Assembly (NCBI GenBank): GCA_951213105.1
Contig: OX578152.1
Coordinates: 97,028,568-97,092,567 of the forward strand
Direction of reading: 5' to 3'
DNA length: 64,000 nt
DNA from: Amaurobius ferox
Lineage: Eukaryota > Arthropoda > Arachnida > Araneae > Amaurobiidae
Made by a program: the position numbers and the translations under genes. This document shows positions 24,299 to 34,993 of the stretch, piece after piece. The notes below the pieces were generated by a model that saw only the letters and a list, made by a program, of their open reading frames with translations, had not been told where the DNA came from and did no database searches. Positions within the stretch are counted from its first letter, which is position 1, and the number at the start of each line of letters is the position of its first letter.

Positions 24299-24416
24299 GC
24301 CAACAGCACGCGGTGTTCCCAGGTGGTCACCCTCCCAAGTACTAACCGCGCCCAATGCTGCTTAACTTCGGTGATCTAACGAGAACCGGTGTTTTCAGCA
24401 CGGTAGGGCCGTTGGC
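24299..24416 (-). pseudogene. 5S rRNA-derived segment, full length, inside composite SINE
   Basis: The 118-bp segment begins GCCAACGGCC and ends GTGCTGTTGGC on the minus strand, so helix I can pair perfectly over six bases. The internal-promoter region of 5S (gaagttaagca, ggttagtacttggg) is well conserved. It sits between SINE parts, so it is a SINE component and not an independent 5S gene. Confidence 0.88.
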
Positions 24417-24649
24417 ATGCGCTCGTCAGTGTTGTTGTTGTTGAGACCCAGACCGTCCGACCTACCAGAAAGGTGTAAGGTAACTGTTTGGACGGCCGGG
24501 AAGTGCCACCCAATTTAGACCGGAACCCAGTGGGGGAGGCATCCACAGGGACCGTACCCTCCTTCCCCTACCACCAACCACTCGGAAGGACTTACGGACC
24601 CACATGTTTAACGTGATCGTACTCCGCGTGAACACGGCGGCAGTTTTGG

Positions 24650-24720
24650 CAGTGGCTGGAATCGAACCCGGGCCTACCGAGTGCAACTCCAGCGCGCTAA
24701 CCAATGGGCTACCGCGCCCC
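24650..24720 (-). promoter_or_regulatory. tRNA-like Pol III internal promoter (A and B boxes) of composite SINE
   Basis: Minus strand: the A box is the complement of 24,693-24,711 and the B box the complement of 24,658-24,669. Spacing is about 35 bp, as in type 2 Pol III promoters. It heads the composite unit, so it is the likely transcription start for the whole 690-bp RNA. Confidence 0.75.
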
Positions 24721-25071
24721 AGACAAAGTCTGTGAAAAACTAAAACTAAATAGAATCTTTAGGTTGTAATTATTGTTTTTAAAGCGTAACGGTCAACTGT
24801 GAGCTACTTTTAATGAAATTATTCTTAGTTTCATTGAAAAATTAATACTAAGGTGGTGCAGTGATAGTTTTGGAATTTCAAGTTTGAAGACACATTTTAT
24901 TTTGAGACACTTTTCTGATTTTCGTTGAGTTTGGTTCTTAACGGGAGTTTATTTCCTTTTACGTTTATTTATTTACTTATTTTTATGTACAAGACCGTTT
25001 TATATTTATGTACCATAAAAGCAAATTTTTTCTACTTTTATTTATGCACAATAATGGAGAAAATAACTTCA

Positions 25072-25365
25072 CTACTGATCAGCCTCGCAGACTCTAAGAG
25101 GGACATCCAGAGTCCACGCACCCCAGGTTATATCTACGAAGACCCTCTGATATAAGGCACTGGGTGCCTTGCAGGAAATTTTGTTGGCACCCTGCCGATA
25201 GCGGCTATGCAGGGAAGCACCGTTCAGAAAGAGAGGAGAGACCTTGTCTGGCATGTTTCGACCTTCGTCTGGGAACAGAACTAACTGATCGATCCGAAGA
25301 ACGTCTGCCGCAGCATCGTGCTAAGCGGCATGGAACAGGAAGATCAAGACGATGCTGAGATTTTC
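25072..25365. other. GC-rich island of unknown origin
   Basis: About 290 bp with much higher GC than the flanks. A minus-strand frame of about 60 codons is open (from 25,254) and contains YQRVFVDITWGAWTLDV. I do not recognise it. There are no clear splice sites, TIRs or Pol III boxes. It could be a fragment of an unknown mobile element or a captured gene piece. Confidence 0.4.
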
Positions 25366-25470
25366 TATGCAAATCGATTTGGAATGCATTATAAAAATCG
25401 CATTTAATCGATTTTGTACTAATACGCGAACTTATATGGTGTACCGATACTTATCGTTTTGTGGTGTATC

Positions 25471-25538
25471 GATTCTTTATCAATATTGATTCTGTATCAC
25501 TATTGATTCTGTATCAATATCGATTCTGTGTCAATATT
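25471..25538. repeat. 17-bp minisatellite, four units
   Basis: Four consecutive 17-mers of the type gattctgtatcaatatt differ from each other at only one to three positions. They are embedded in ATCGATA-rich DNA. Confidence 0.85.
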
Positions 25539-25689
25539 GCCCCTTACTGTATCGTATCGACGACATTCATAACATGATATAGATGATTAAATTTTCTGAA
25601 TCTTTGCTTGTGTTTTAAAATTTTAAAGTGGGAATATACAAAGATAAAATCAGAAAGTAATTGGTGGCAAAAGTTCTGCATACTAATTG

Positions 25690-26290
25690 TTTTTACTAAA
25701 ATGTTTTCTTTAGAACATCCATTTCTCGGGATCTTCTATAGATTAAAAATAGATTATGATTAATATAGATAAAGCATTGAATTCCAGAAGAGGTGTGAAG
25801 GTTCACTTCTTTTTCTATTTTCGGTTCAAAAGTTATCATTTTATTTAAAACATCTATTTCTAAAGCTATAAATAGAGCTTAGATGATAATTAATATGAAT
25901 TTATAATTAAATTCTAAAATCAGTATAGTGGCTTAGAAAAGATTTCCATTCCCAGTTCTTTTTCCACTTACGGTTCAGAAATATTTCTTAGAACATCTAT
26001 TTTTCACGATTAGCTATCGATAGAGCATAGACAATGACTGATACGATATTGGCATTAAAATCTGAAGGAAGTGGGGGGGGGGGGCAAATCACTAACGATT
26101 TCCATTTCCAGTTCAAAAATTTCCTTCAGAAATCTATTTATCAGGATTGGCTATAGACAAAGCTTAGAAATGATGACTGGTATGAATTCAGCAACAAATT
26201 CCAGAGGAGGGGGGAGGGGGGGGTTAGGGGTTCAATAAAGAATTTTCACTTCCGGATTTCCAAAATTCGTATGACTACACTAAATAATTT
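25690..26290 (+). repeat. Degenerate tandem repeat, unit about 115-130 bp
   Basis: Four to five units share aacatctatttctca, ggattggctatagacaaagc, atgactgatatgaat, aaattccagaggagggg, and cacttccggttcaaaa. G runs have grown in the ggaggggg position. The same unit occurs in opposite orientation at 58,800-59,190. Confidence 0.7.
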
Positions 26291-27374
26291 TGAGAAAAAT
26301 AAAAGAATAAAAATGTTTAATAATTCCGTCCAAAAGGACACCATTTATCACCATATGAAGGCTGCTTCATACATTTCTTAGTTTTAATTTAAAAAAAAAA
26401 ATTAACTATCGGAAAATAATATAAAATATAATCATGACATAAATCGACAGCATTATGATGATAACATGATAAAATCAATAAGATGAGTGTAAAATACTAT
26501 ATTAGCCAGTTTTTCAAACGAAAAATTCTCAAAAATCTAGAAATACAATAATTTATGAATCGCATAATTAATGCGAATACATAACTCTTTTTCGCAGAAA
26601 TTGTTCAATTAATTTAGAAAATAAAAATCTCTATATTTAATGGAGCTATTTTGAACGCAAATTTTTGAAATTCAATTGTTTTCAGAACTTTCGCATTTTC
26701 AACGTTTCAGAACAGGTTTTCTTGAACAGCTCCAAGGCCAAACATTCAAAAATTAACCAACACCAATTCGTGATAAGCCAAATACGTAATTATTATTATT
26801 ATTATTATTTTCATTACAGACAAATGTTCGTCGTTAGTAACATCATTGGAATTTAAACGAGAAGGACATTCGCAAGATTAAATTCGCAATTTTGGCATCA
26901 TTAAAGGGGAGTCTTTTCATTCTCACAGAATGCAGATTTCTATTCATAAAACATAATAAAGAATAATATCTTTTCATTTTCCAATTTTTATCACAGTAGA
27001 GAAATCAAGGTTTTACAAAGATTTTGAATTCGAGATTTTGGCGAAACTGCATTAATACTTTAAATATCATTCTATGATATATATACTACCCATTTACACC
27101 GGCACTTTGCTTGCTTGAAACGTCAATAAATGCGACAGTGATATCTATACACACTTAAATAAAATGGTTGATAATTTTCTGGATATCTAAAATCCTTTCA
27201 AATTTAAGTATAAAAAGAGCGTACATTTTATAATTATTTTAACATGTTAAATGGGAAAATATATTGAATCTTATCGCCGCAGAGTGACAAAATAATTTAA
27301 GTGTTTAATTTATCCATTTGGCAGCAACAGGATATAAAATTGCATTTTTATTACTCTTGAAAGGCAAAATGATG

Positions 27375-27416
<42 letters not shown>

Positions 27417-28560
27417 GTAATCTTTTTGTATCGTCACTCTTAACTCGAAGTTTTCTAATTTTCAACTTTTTTCACTGATCTGGATGTTGAAACGGATCGA
27501 AAGACTTCAAATCCAGGATTCTAGCTAGTGTGGAAGCACAAAATAATTTTAATATATTTTTAACATCCCTTTTGCATCGTTCCCCTACCTCTAATTCAAA
27601 ATTTTGGAATATTATATTTTTCTGTTAACCTGAAAGCTGAGACAGATCAAATAAGACCAAAATGGAGATTCTGGTTAGAGTAGAAATACTCGATAATTAA
27701 AAAAAAAGCAGTTTTTAGCGTTTTGATTAGCTCTTTGCACAGTCACGCCTAATTTGAATTTTCGAAATTGAATTGAAATTCGAATTTGGATTTTCAAAGA
27801 TTTTTCTTTTTGCTTCGAAGCCCAGACGATCCAAATGACTACCCAAGCCAAGGTTCTAGCTCTGGAAGTTCTCGATCATTTTGATATGATAAAAAAACAA
27901 TTTAGTAGGTATTTATCCTTAAATTGTATTTTGAATATTTAAAAAGGAATTTAAATGAATTTTGATGGGAAAATAATGAAAAGTTTTGGCCTGTTAAAAA
28001 TTTGATTTTTTCATTTAGCCCCCCTCCCTCCCCCGTAAATAAGTTTGCATATTTCTGAAAAGACAATGCTTTGGGAAAGTAAAAGATGCATTAACTTTAT
28101 CGTCTGGAACCTGCCATTTACTTCATTTCTGAATGGCAACCTCTAAAACGTCATTTATCCTTACGCAACGCTGGCAACATTAAACTATTGTGGAATACCA
28201 TCACTCATGATATAAAGATATACGGCGTTCCACACGACATTAAGCAGAGGGGGGGGGGGGAGGGAGAGAACTTTTCGACAACGACATTTCAAAGTAGTCG
28301 TGTTCCTAGAAATAATAGAAGGTCCTAAATTTAACCGAATATTACGCAAGATGATGAAATTAAATGAGATTCGGATATCTTGGCGGTGAGTTTAAATATA
28401 TCATCTACGCTTCCGCGTTTTAAACAGAGGTAAATCCTACTCTTTTATTTATTTTTCTATTTTTCGTAAATTAAGGAAAATATTGACCTTGGGTTTTATT
28501 AAGGATGCATGAATAGAAATTTTCTAAAGAAGTCATATCAAAGCTTATTTACCATGTTTC
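26291..28560. other. AT-rich stretch; poly-T run and a degenerate repeat
   Basis: It contains a TTA microsatellite (26,789-26,809) and a 37-bp T run (27,379-27,415). About three diverged units of roughly 150 bp occur at 27,430-27,900 (tctaattcaaaattttgga, gctgagacagatcaaa, gattctggttagagtagaa). A G run is at 28,249-28,261. No gene is recognised. Confidence 0.5.
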
Positions 28561-28561
28561 T

Positions 28562-29110
28562 ACTTTCCCTACAATGCATGGTAATGTATAGGGAAAGTAC
28601 TGGAATCGTGTCGAAAATCGGAACTCGAGTTTTCGACGAATCTACACGTTTTGAGACCTTTTGAATATGAAAATACTGTTTTTAACGTGACGTCTGTGTG
28701 TGTATATGTGCAATGTAAGTATCCGATCTAGCTCAAAATCTATTTGACAAAATTTCACAAATTTGATCTGTAAGTCACTTGGGAGTTACCTACCCTGGTA
28801 CTGATTAAATTTCGATACGGTTCGGAGGAAAAAAGAAGAAGAAGAACCTGCCCCCCCCCCCCCCGTTTTTTGTTGTTGTTGCGAAATGGCCTTCAAATAT
28901 CGCAGAATCTAAAATGAAAGACTACATATACTCAAATGTATTTATTCACAATACAAGTCTTATACGCAATTTTTGACGATAAAAAGGAAACAACCCCATT
29001 ACTCCAGGACTAATCGTTCTTGAGATAGTTTCATTGTTTTTTTCGTATTTTTGGACATCGAACAGCCGGCTCCGTTAAGTTCTGTTCAGATCGCTACTGT
29101 AAGTGTGCAA
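28562..29110 (+). mobile_element. Helentron-like element, type 2, 3'-truncated
   Basis: The 5' hairpin actttccctacaatgcatgg...tatagggaaagt is intact and followed by the ctcgagttttcgac block, a TG repeat and a type-2 body. The 3' hairpin is lost near 29,110. Confidence 0.65.
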
Positions 29111-29194
29111 ATATTCAGTCTTCTAAGTCACTGGAGGGGTGGGGGTGGATTTAGAAAGACACGAACACGTTAAACAATTTAAAAAATCGTATAC

Positions 29195-29951
29195 ATTCCG
29201 CCAAATTCGTCGCCAAAATCTCGCCAAGCGTTATGGACGGAGAAATAAGTTATTCTTATAGCAGATAAATGACTATTGACGTTCAAATACGAAACTATTA
29301 CACAAAGTATCTTTTCTCATGAATAGAACAAGCTAGATTCACGAGAATGATGTCACAAAATTTATCGCATGATATTACATATGAAAAGTGGACATGTTTC
29401 TCAACAGCTAATATATTTATTTTAATTTATGGTATTTTTTGATACATCTTTTGAAAAATGTGCAATATCTCGAGAACGGTTCATGCTAGCGTTCTAAAGT
29501 TCATGTTAATCGTTTTCTAAGGAAAAATTATATAATGTCGATTTTCGTAACTTTATTAAAGGTTTTAATTTTTTGATGATTTTTTCAAAATTTCACTCGA
29601 AAATTTAGGGGGGTTTTGCACATTCGATTGTGTTTAAAAACAATAGGCTTCCAGTATTCACGGATTGTAATTTTTACCAAATTTCATTCGAATCGCTCCA
29701 TTCGTTCGTGAGATAGAACACAGACTCACTGTGTTATATCTCACAGACTCACTGGCACACACACACACACAGAGACATGACCTCAAAAATGTTCGATTCG
29801 TGATCAGGGATGCTGGAAACGTGCTCTCCCGTCGAAAATTCGTATTTTCGACGGGATTATAAGTAAAGTATTGTGACGGGGTCGAAAATTCGTATTTTCG
29901 ACCCCGTCACAATACTTTACTTATACATTATACTATGTATATAAAGAAAGT
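29195..29951 (-). mobile_element. Helentron-like element, type 1, 3'-truncated, with duplicated 5' block
   Basis: The right end is the 5' hairpin (ttatacattatactatgtat...aaagt). Just inside it, the block gtcgaaaattcgtattttcgac occurs twice (29,838-29,860 and 29,880-29,902), forming extra palindromes. The left end starts inside the ttcgtcgccaaaatctcgcc words. Confidence 0.65.
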
Positions 29952-29954
29952 AAA

Positions 29955-30369
29955 AACTATTTCTAGTGTGACTGTGCGATGTATGTATTCAATCTAACCT
30001 AGTCGAACACATTTCATAAAATTTAGTAGGTGAGTCATCTGTGGGTGACCCTGATACTGATTAGAGTTTGGTACAATTAAAAAAAAAGAACCCTTTTTTT
30101 CCGAAATGGCTCGCAAAAGTCGTCCAATTTTGACATTAAGAACTACTTAACACGTATGCCCAAATGTATCATGATGCAATTCAACATCGCCTTTGGAAAT
30201 ACGCCCAGCCGCTAAATGAAAACGAAAATTGAATTAAAACTGCAAATTCGGTGTCATTTCAAATAATTATCCGTCTTATTTTGTGCTATGAAACTTAAAT
30301 TAATGAATTATGAAATAAATAAAAAGAAATTTTCAGTCTGTACTGAAAGCCACGTGCTGCTCGCATCAG
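29955..30369 (+). mobile_element. Helentron-like element, type 2, 5'-truncated
   Basis: The type-2 body (gtgggtgaccctgatactga, gaaatggctcgcaaaagt) ends in ctgaaagccacgtgctgctcgcatcag. It abuts an LTR-like segment. Confidence 0.6.
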
Positions 30370-30725
30370 TATGGCGACACTCCCCCAGTGATTTGCATAA
30401 AGCCTCCAGATCAAGTGATTAGCATAAAACTCTCCACAGCTTCTTGATCTCCAGAGAGACTCTCTGCTTTGCATGCGACGCATGCGCAACACCTCTGTAC
30501 TGGCTCATGAAAACCGGCCCCAGAACTTTCTGATCAGCGATACGGACATTCGTAATCGGATGACTACGTTCACGCGTGTTATGACATAGCGCCATACTAT
30601 GTAAATAACTTGTAAATATATAACGTTATGTTCCTGTAAATATAGTTAGTATGTGCTTGTAAATAAACTACTCTTTTATAATTGCTTCTGTAATAATTAA
30701 GATTCGACATCGCACCTTCGCCATA
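30369..30725 (+). mobile_element. LTR-like segment (possible solo LTR)
   Basis: A 350-bp stretch of higher GC begins tatggcgacactcccc and ends ccttcgccata, giving an 8-bp inverted terminus (TATGGCGA/TCGCCATA). It contains cttgtaaataaactactctt, an LTR-style polyadenylation region, about 60 bp before the end. No flanking direct repeat or internal gag-pol sequence is visible. Confidence 0.4.
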
Positions 30726-30814
30726 TACATGTTACCATCCTGAAACGCGTCCAATGTGAGTGTATACTGTAAATACACGTTAATTTTATTAATATAATTC
30801 ATAATATTAATTGT

Positions 30815-30930
30815 AAGATAATAACACTAAAAACATTGCGCCGTGAATCTTTTCCATCATTATTTCGCATTGAAAGAAGTAAAGGACTTGCATTATGTAG
30901 GGGAAGTCATGTGCTGTCCACATCTAAATT
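30815..30930 (+). mobile_element. 3' end of a Helentron-like element
   Basis: The segment attgcgccgtgaatct, atcattatttcgcat, gcattatgtaggggaagt and catgtgctgtccacatct matches 7,090-7,188. Confidence 0.6.
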
Positions 30931-31172
30931 GTTTGCTTTTTTACCGAGTCGGTTATCTTAACTTTTTAAATTATCTGCTATGGGCGCTGCAATCAATTTT
31001 ATTTGATCGGGCATAGTCCCTTTACTAGTTTACACTCTTTACAAAGTTATGGGAGTGCTTAAAGACTTTGGATGAATTTGGCTGATTTATTCACAATGTC
31101 ACAAAACCATAACCTATGGAGAAAAAGAAACTGTAAGGTCTATTTTCACTGTAGGAGACTGGGCAGATTTCT

Positions 31173-31247
31173 TCCAAGTAGCATAATGTATAGCAAGTTG
31201 TCTTGCCGGATCGAAGATTCGAGGTTCGAATCCCGTTTCGATTTGAG
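31173..31247 (+). pseudogene. tRNA-like sequence (Arg-CCG-like), decayed or SINE head
   Basis: The order gcataatgtatagc (D-arm-like), ttgccggatc (anticodon-loop-like, CCG) and ggttcgaatcc (B box, 31,223-31,233) resembles an arginine tRNA. The acceptor and T stems pair badly, so it is not a functional tRNA. Confidence 0.45.
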
Positions 31248-31259
31248 TTCTTCATAGCT

Positions 31260-32085
31260 TTTTTTTCTTATAAACTAAACGAATAAAAATCATCTGAAGA
31301 GAAAAATAGTAACTGATGTATAACTAAAGAAAATAGCCGGTTTCGTAAATTAAATACAGTTGCGTTCATCTGTGAAGGACATAACAAAGAAATTACAGAA
31401 AAAAAAAAAGACCGGTTTCGGAAATTAAATGAATAAATTGCATCCAAAATAGAAAAACGAGGCTTTAAGTATTAAAGAAATTTGCTTGAACTGCTGCAAA
31501 AGTAGCTGAAAAATAAAATCTAACTAAAATGGTTCTTTCTGTTTTGTTTTTTTTTTAATTAAGAAAATAAATGATTTTGAAAAATAATAAGATGGAGAAG
31601 GTCTGTAGGAGCGTCATGTTCTGACCACATCAGATCATTTTTTAGAATCTGTCGCAGCATTGAAACAGCTGCGTTTCTGTTGTAATAATTCTTCACGCAG
31701 ATTAGAATAAATTGCCACTGTACTTCCCAATTATTCGTAATTTTAAGCTTGTCGAGCATAAGTTCATGTTTAAGAGAAAGTTTTTCCTTGAAATAAATGC
31801 CGTTATATTTCATCAAAAGCATTTTTTGGAAGATATATATACTCTATATTATTTTTCGTGTTCGTTTCGTACTCATTGGCTGAATCAAAATACCGTGGAA
31901 GGGCTTATTGGAATATGAAATATATTAAATATCTGTTTGAGGAATATTTTGTTTTTTCAATTAGATGAAAGAGAATTTTCCGAGAATTTCGACTTCAAAA
32001 GATTTCTTATATAGGAGAAGTTTTAATTCTACTTTCTCCTTCAATACAAAGCATATGCAAAGAAAAAGTAATTCAATAAAGTTAA
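31260..32085. other. AT-rich stretch, no gene recognised
   Basis: A short direct repeat (gccggtttcgtaaattaaat near 31,335 and accggtttcggaaattaaat near 31,412) and a degraded 3' Helentron-like hairpin (gtcatgttctgaccacatcaga, 31,612-31,633) are the only structures seen. Confidence 0.45.
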
Positions 32086-32087
32086 TG

Positions 32088-32088
<1 letters not shown>

Positions 32089-32132
<44 letters not shown>
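32089..32132. repeat. (TA)n microsatellite
   Basis: An uninterrupted alternating TA run. Confidence 0.95.
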
Positions 32133-32133
<1 letters not shown>

Positions 32134-32754
32134 GTTTGAAAGTCCAGTGAAAGAAAAGTGAAAAGCTGTAACTCGAAAAATCTAACATTCTAACAAGCCT
32201 ACAAATTGAAAGTATAAATCAGCAAATCTTCAGTCAAATGGATGGAAAAAAATACAAATTTCGAATCATCAGGTTAAAGAAAATCATCAAAAATCAAAGG
32301 CATGGAATCGATAAAAGAGAGACAAATGAAATCCAAGCATTAATGCTATACACGTGGACAAGGGCTAGGCTTAAATAATGGATTTATTCACTTCTCCAAA
32401 ACTCTTCATCGGGTCCAAGTATTTTGTCGAAGCAAACACAAAAAATGTATGTTTCTGAAGAAATAGATAGATTATATCTATAAACTATTTCTACTTGGAT
32501 AACATACATAAAGAAGAAAAAATAAAAGGAAACAAGAATACCTGGAGAAAAACATTACAAATGCACGAACCTGTCGAACCCGGGAACCCAGAATGAAGAG
32601 ACCAGTGTTGCCATTCGCAAAGGAAAAATAAATGATCTACTGTTGCGCAATAAATTAAATGTATTTTGCATTGTCATTCCTTTTTACTCAATATCTTTAT
32701 TTTTTTACATTTGCATATTTGCAAAGTATCTTTAATTTTTTTAGTATGCTACGG

Positions 32755-32758
<4 letters not shown>

Positions 32759-32793
<35 letters not shown>
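32759..32793. repeat. (TA)n microsatellite
   Basis: A TA run of about 35 bp. Confidence 0.95.
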
Positions 32794-32796
<3 letters not shown>

Positions 32797-32861
32797 GGAA
32801 AATTTTGGAATAGTGTATTATGAGTTACTACATACATTCTTACTTTGGATTTAATAATTTA

Positions 32862-32968
<107 letters not shown>

Positions 32969-33205
32969 TGTGTTATAAATGTTCTATTAAGTGTCAATAT
33001 TTAAAGTCTTCTTTAAGTAGAAGCTATGTAATTTTACTCATTTATACTAGTGAACATATTTCAAACAATATTTCAGACATATTTCAAACATTTACTGTTG
33101 ATGAATTTTGATAGGGCTGGATCTCGACAATTATATCTTATATTTGTTTGTGTATGATGTATGTTTACATCTTAAAATTTGATACATTCGTATTCTATTT
33201 TGCAA

Positions 33206-33302
33206 TATACCGGCTCTCCGGGAGTGTTGTCGCGACGCAAAGCATGCTTAACCGGGGTGAGGGGGTCACAACTCCCCCCGGCCATCTTTTGGTATATTGT
33301 TT
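33206..33302. mobile_element. Small GC-rich element between inverted caatatacc ends
   Basis: A roughly 100-bp GC-rich segment is framed by gcaatatacc and ggtatattgt, inverted. Its inside contains aaccggggtgagggggtc. It sits between TA runs in very AT-rich DNA, which suggests a miniature insertion. Confidence 0.45.
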
Positions 33303-33328
33303 CCATCCATACCCCTTTTCTTTTTGAA

Positions 33329-33337
<9 letters not shown>

Positions 33338-33383
<46 letters not shown>
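33338..33383. repeat. (TA)n microsatellite
   Basis: A TA run directly after an A run. Confidence 0.95.
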
Positions 33384-33386
<3 letters not shown>

Positions 33387-34020
33387 GAACTTAAGTAATA
33401 GCCAAATAACGAGATATATTGTAAAACGCCACAAGGAATCAGAATTAAGAAAACAAATTAAAGCAAGTTTGTGTGTGTGTGTGTGTGTGTGCTTTCCTTT
33501 TGTGGAGACAAATATTTTAGAATTTTAATATCAATCTATACGTAATTATAAAAATACACGTTTTACTTTACAGAATTTTAATTTTCGGCCATTTTGAAAT
33601 TGCATCCTTTTATTTTTTTGACGATTCAGAGTTTTCAAAGTATGTTTGTAAATAGAATAATCAGATCATAAAATTAACTATTGATAAACATATTTAAGTC
33701 AATAAAAAAATTATCATCTTCCCTTTTAAAATACAATAAAACCCAGTAGAGCACATAAAACATGCACTCTCATCGTCCAAAAAGAATTCCCCATTCTATG
33801 TTTGATTCGAGTTGCTGTTGCCAAATGCCAAAGATCACACAGAGAGATCAGCATTTGTGTGGCTCGTGTAACTGAAATGATTTTGTAAGAGCATTTGGCA
33901 TTTCATTAGGGCAATTAACAGTGTTCTTTTCACGAGATTTATCTTTGTGTAAGCGTTTTTTTTTATATTATTCGAACCGAAATTTAATGGCTTATTGCTT
34001 TTGCGTATTGAGAAAAAAAA

Positions 34021-34807
34021 TCTGATGTGTGCAACATATGACTTTCCCTACAGACTCAAATTCATTTTCTCTTTATTCATTTAATAATTCATTAAATTGA
34101 GTTTAATGCCACAAAATAACATGCATCATTATTTGAAATGACGCTAAATTTGCACTTTTATATCAATTTTCGGTTTCATTGGGTAACTGGACGAATCTCG
34201 AAACCGGCCTAGCAAAAATGCGAAAAAAACTAAAATATCTCAGGAATGGCTAATCTCAGAGTAATGCGTATGGTCTTATTATTTTTATCGTTAAAAATTA
34301 CGTTTAAAGCAATCATTTAATGGATACCTTTGCGCAGACGTCTTTTATTTTAGATTTTAACTAGTTTTGAGGGTCATTTTGCAAAAGGTGGCGGGTTCTT
34401 TTTTTCCGAATCGTTCGAAAATCTATTCAGAACCAAGGTAATCCACAAGTGACTTCTCTACTGAATTTTATGAAATTTGATCGATTAATTTTTCAGATAG
34501 AGGGAATACCGACAATTTATGCGGGCCATTTCGCAAAAAAAAAGGCAGATTCCTTTATCCCGAATCGTACCAAAATCTAATCAGCACCAGGGTCACCACA
34601 AGTAATTATAAAATTTTATGAAATTTGGCCAATTATAGTTTTTGATCTAAAGTGGATACAAACATTGCACAGACACACAGCCGTCACGCTAAAAATAGTT
34701 TTTTCTTGTTCTAGAAGTCTCAAAACGTGTAGATCCGCCGAAAAGTTGCGATTTACGACATGATTCCAATACTTTCCCTATATATTAGCATGTATTGCAG
34801 GGAAAGT
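34021..34807 (-). mobile_element. Helentron-like element, type 2, complete, with internal tandem duplication
   Basis: The 3' hairpin (tctgATGTGtgcaaCATATg) is at the left and the 5' hairpin (actttccctatatattag...tgcagggaaagt) at the right. The body segment with ccgaatcgtaccaaaatcta and gtaatccacaagtgactt occurs twice in tandem (about 34,385-34,500 and 34,525-34,650). Confidence 0.7.
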
Positions 34808-34993
34808 AATAAAGGAATTGAGAATCGGCATCATTACAGTTTGTATAAGTTTAATCGGATCCTTAGTCTGAGTCTAAGTATTTGATCCAACCAATCCATG
34901 AACCGATTTTCTTTGCATATTTGCAACTAACTCGTGTCGTACGTTCGACCCGGGTAGTGGTCATTAAAAACGCGACGCCAACATACTAAAAAA

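Larger units (their letters stand above)
24031..24720 (-). mobile_element. Composite dimeric SINE: tRNA head, body, 5S head, tRNA-like piece, body
   Basis: The 690-bp unit is flanked by the 12-mer agacaaagtctg at 24,019-24,030 and 24,721-24,732, a perfect target-site duplication, so the whole composite was inserted as one piece. On the minus strand the order is: tRNA-like head (24,720 to about 24,650) with A box tagcccattggttagcgcg and B box gggttcgattcc; body (to about 24,440); CAA repeat and linker cactgacgagcgcat; a full-length 5S-like segment (24,416-24,299); a tRNA-like A-box piece lacking the B box; a second body; and a CAA-repeat tail. It presumably depended on a LINE for mobility. It lies in a family-3 repeat. 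Confidence 0.9.

Noticed and set aside
31173..31247. Functional arginine tRNA
   Set aside because: Acceptor and T stems do not pair; only the B box and general order are preserved.
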